A DNA stretch of 34,426 bases, from the NCBI GenBank assembly GCA_016195405.1, contig JACPZP010000095.1:1-34426 (forward strand), read 5' to 3'. The stretch is from Planctomycetota bacterium. GTDB lineage: Bacteria > Planctomycetota > Planctomycetia > Gemmatales > Gemmataceae. Position 1 is the stretch's first letter. The number at the start of each line of letters is the position of its first letter. A program made the translations under genes and the position numbers. Of the stretch, positions 34,301 to 34,426 are shown in pieces. The notes beneath the pieces were generated by a model that worked only from the letters and a program-made list of their open reading frames with translations, made no database searches and had not been told where the DNA came from.

Positions 34301-34426
34301 GCAGTCGAGGCGATCCTGAAGACCACCGGTCCCAGCGGCGAGCAAGCGCTGGACGTGCTCTCGGCTTACGTCAGCCAATCCGGGAAGCTTCGGGCCATCG
34401 ACAAGCTGCGCCGCTTGGAGAAGCGC
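31385..34426 (+). CDS. Pseudokinase with two C2H2-like zinc fingers and a membrane helix (3' end outside window)
   Basis: The frame is open for 1014 codons and reaches the window end without a stop. Residues about 1-345 look like a degenerate kinase fold: TGVVAETPWYGLYAGKRIFYN replaces the glycine-loop/lysine region, QAHAEGLLLQGLGPGAILVD (173-192) lacks HRD, LGAD replaces DFG, but FAAPE (229-233) and DLYSWGALAYFLFTG remain. A poly-Pro linker is at about 347-352. Two fingers follow, CPECQAQLQRRERLSHLHNVH (613-633) and CSECAAPVRIADLETHLRRAH (808-828), both C-x2-C-x11-H-x4-H. A hydrophobic segment is near 895-915. ATG 31385 or 31355 could be the start; neither has a good ribosome site. Function is unknown. 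Confidence 0.8.
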   Translation, partial: MRLHIGQRLAGTGPALQPGGYVVTGVVAETPWYGLYAGKRIFYNFDFTNKRLRETDEAEWLDVYLRTVRYQPGEGAEHGRLRRELARAEVRRVLSNRFSNLWPEPIDLLEIADGRVAASSAADTEHGAPADDREPIVIFARPNGESLGAWQRKVVPLASVLTVLAELLEFLRQAHAEGLLLQGLGPGAILVDPSDRIHYLGADMVLDQRADAARQWHEVFAPERLPRGFAAPELLESAGVPDARSDLYSWGALAYFLFTGHSPEQIAIEQGKDWANFQRQHFERLSKSLEGIPVTHCRNWAEQLGIGDQALLGRWPANVIEVFRYLLHHDRQRRPKSVEELLGWIEAPPPPPVNALVAVMVGPGEARVCVDLEGLGDNLDLVIRRGVDRPPRTPQDGTLLEQGPAAAMIADPAVPLTPAPVYYTAFLRRATSNGPIFSTGITGELLTATPAALRQFAEAEARLSRAEPGKAEHTVPPRLALCFRALESVQLADVLLVSAEPQVRSWAIEQLRATLSAKEPQPASAEALDPAERVLWHALPDPIPALKVQTVRALLARQHSPTDDLALSLARAIVKGDLDQAEHAVQVLREAGVKAEQAKWVLDFLEGERPLTCPECQAQLQRRERLSHLHNVHGYVEVGGSWLPRPTALERLWGRVLEHGDVPAHDRLLEVLAGFEDTYAALLEQELARRETAVSANGNNVPARLKKLEAYEKCLLAPRMHDRLPDLLRSRNPLVRALGQNASLAALSGKLRGLRMQPRELRAELSRLLPNLLEECIVLCRQLPGAGVDAEATAGCLRILEGERLTVCSECAAPVRIADLETHLRRAHGIFQFRGRRGNFRHTRSRVLDAALGPPADASAWQVLEELALDRHGRDADKCLAIWICHRFLQYRRKRQVAATAAAAGFLASGSLGFRLVPWLARRWKQPTLQILARALALNMVCRMKTTVAPEVIARVRPLLGARELPRLLRSRAVEAILKTTGPSGEQALDVLSAYVSQSGKLRAIDKLRRLEKR

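Overview
The window reads as chromosomal DNA of a Gemmata-like planctomycete (order Gemmatales). The support is the roughly 60% GC content, the density of palindromic intergenic repeats, and many short secreted or lipoprotein genes. Two lineage-type proteins add to this: the 30048-30740 protein, with its MTEAEWKSCTDPEAMLEF start and GPHVRGCWVVDLMLG end, and the protein kinase-like giant at the right edge. The assignment rests on remembered family resemblance, not on a search. About 40 genes are supported. No rRNA, tRNA, CRISPR array, complete insertion sequence or prophage was seen.

Layout. 1-3804: the 3' part of a two-gene pyruvate:ferredoxin oxidoreductase (alpha/gamma, then ferredoxin/beta) followed by a small unknown protein. 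3868-7050: a small HTH protein, a YbaK-type deacylase, a secreted beta-propeller (GH43-like) protein, and a TauE/DUF1634 membrane pair. 7171-9733: a sigma-54 response regulator with a monohaem cytochrome c and a one-helix membrane protein on the minus strand, facing a small membrane protein that has a -24/-12 promoter. 9869-12115: two double-CBS proteins and a secreted protein. 12192-17565: mdh, gap, pgk, accD and a Ser/Thr kinase, a central carbon and lipid block. 17710-21282: secreted cysteine-rich proteins and a TPR protein with a haem-binding motif. 21296-26087: small exported, lipo- and membrane proteins. 26091-31306: a dead alcohol dehydrogenase tail, a methyltransferase, a threonine dehydratase-like enzyme and other accessory genes. 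31385-34426: a pseudokinase with two C2H2-like zinc fingers that runs off the end.

How the genes fit together. PFOR, malate dehydrogenase, GAPDH and PGK cover pyruvate oxidation, the C4 branch and lower glycolysis; AccD carries acetyl-CoA into fatty acid synthesis. The rest is mostly envelope and regulatory material with no clear pathway.

The strongest unusual signals are these. (1) A 53-bp two-hairpin REP element (REPIN) between gap and pgk is flanked by an exact 22-bp direct duplication that preserves both the gap stop and the pgk ribosome binding site. (2) Several other unrelated palindrome families are present without any transposase. (3) A secreted protein has 25 cysteines, mostly in CC pairs. 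(4) A pseudokinase carries two identically spaced C2H2-like fingers. (5) A sigma-54 promoter lies beside a sigma-54 activator gene.
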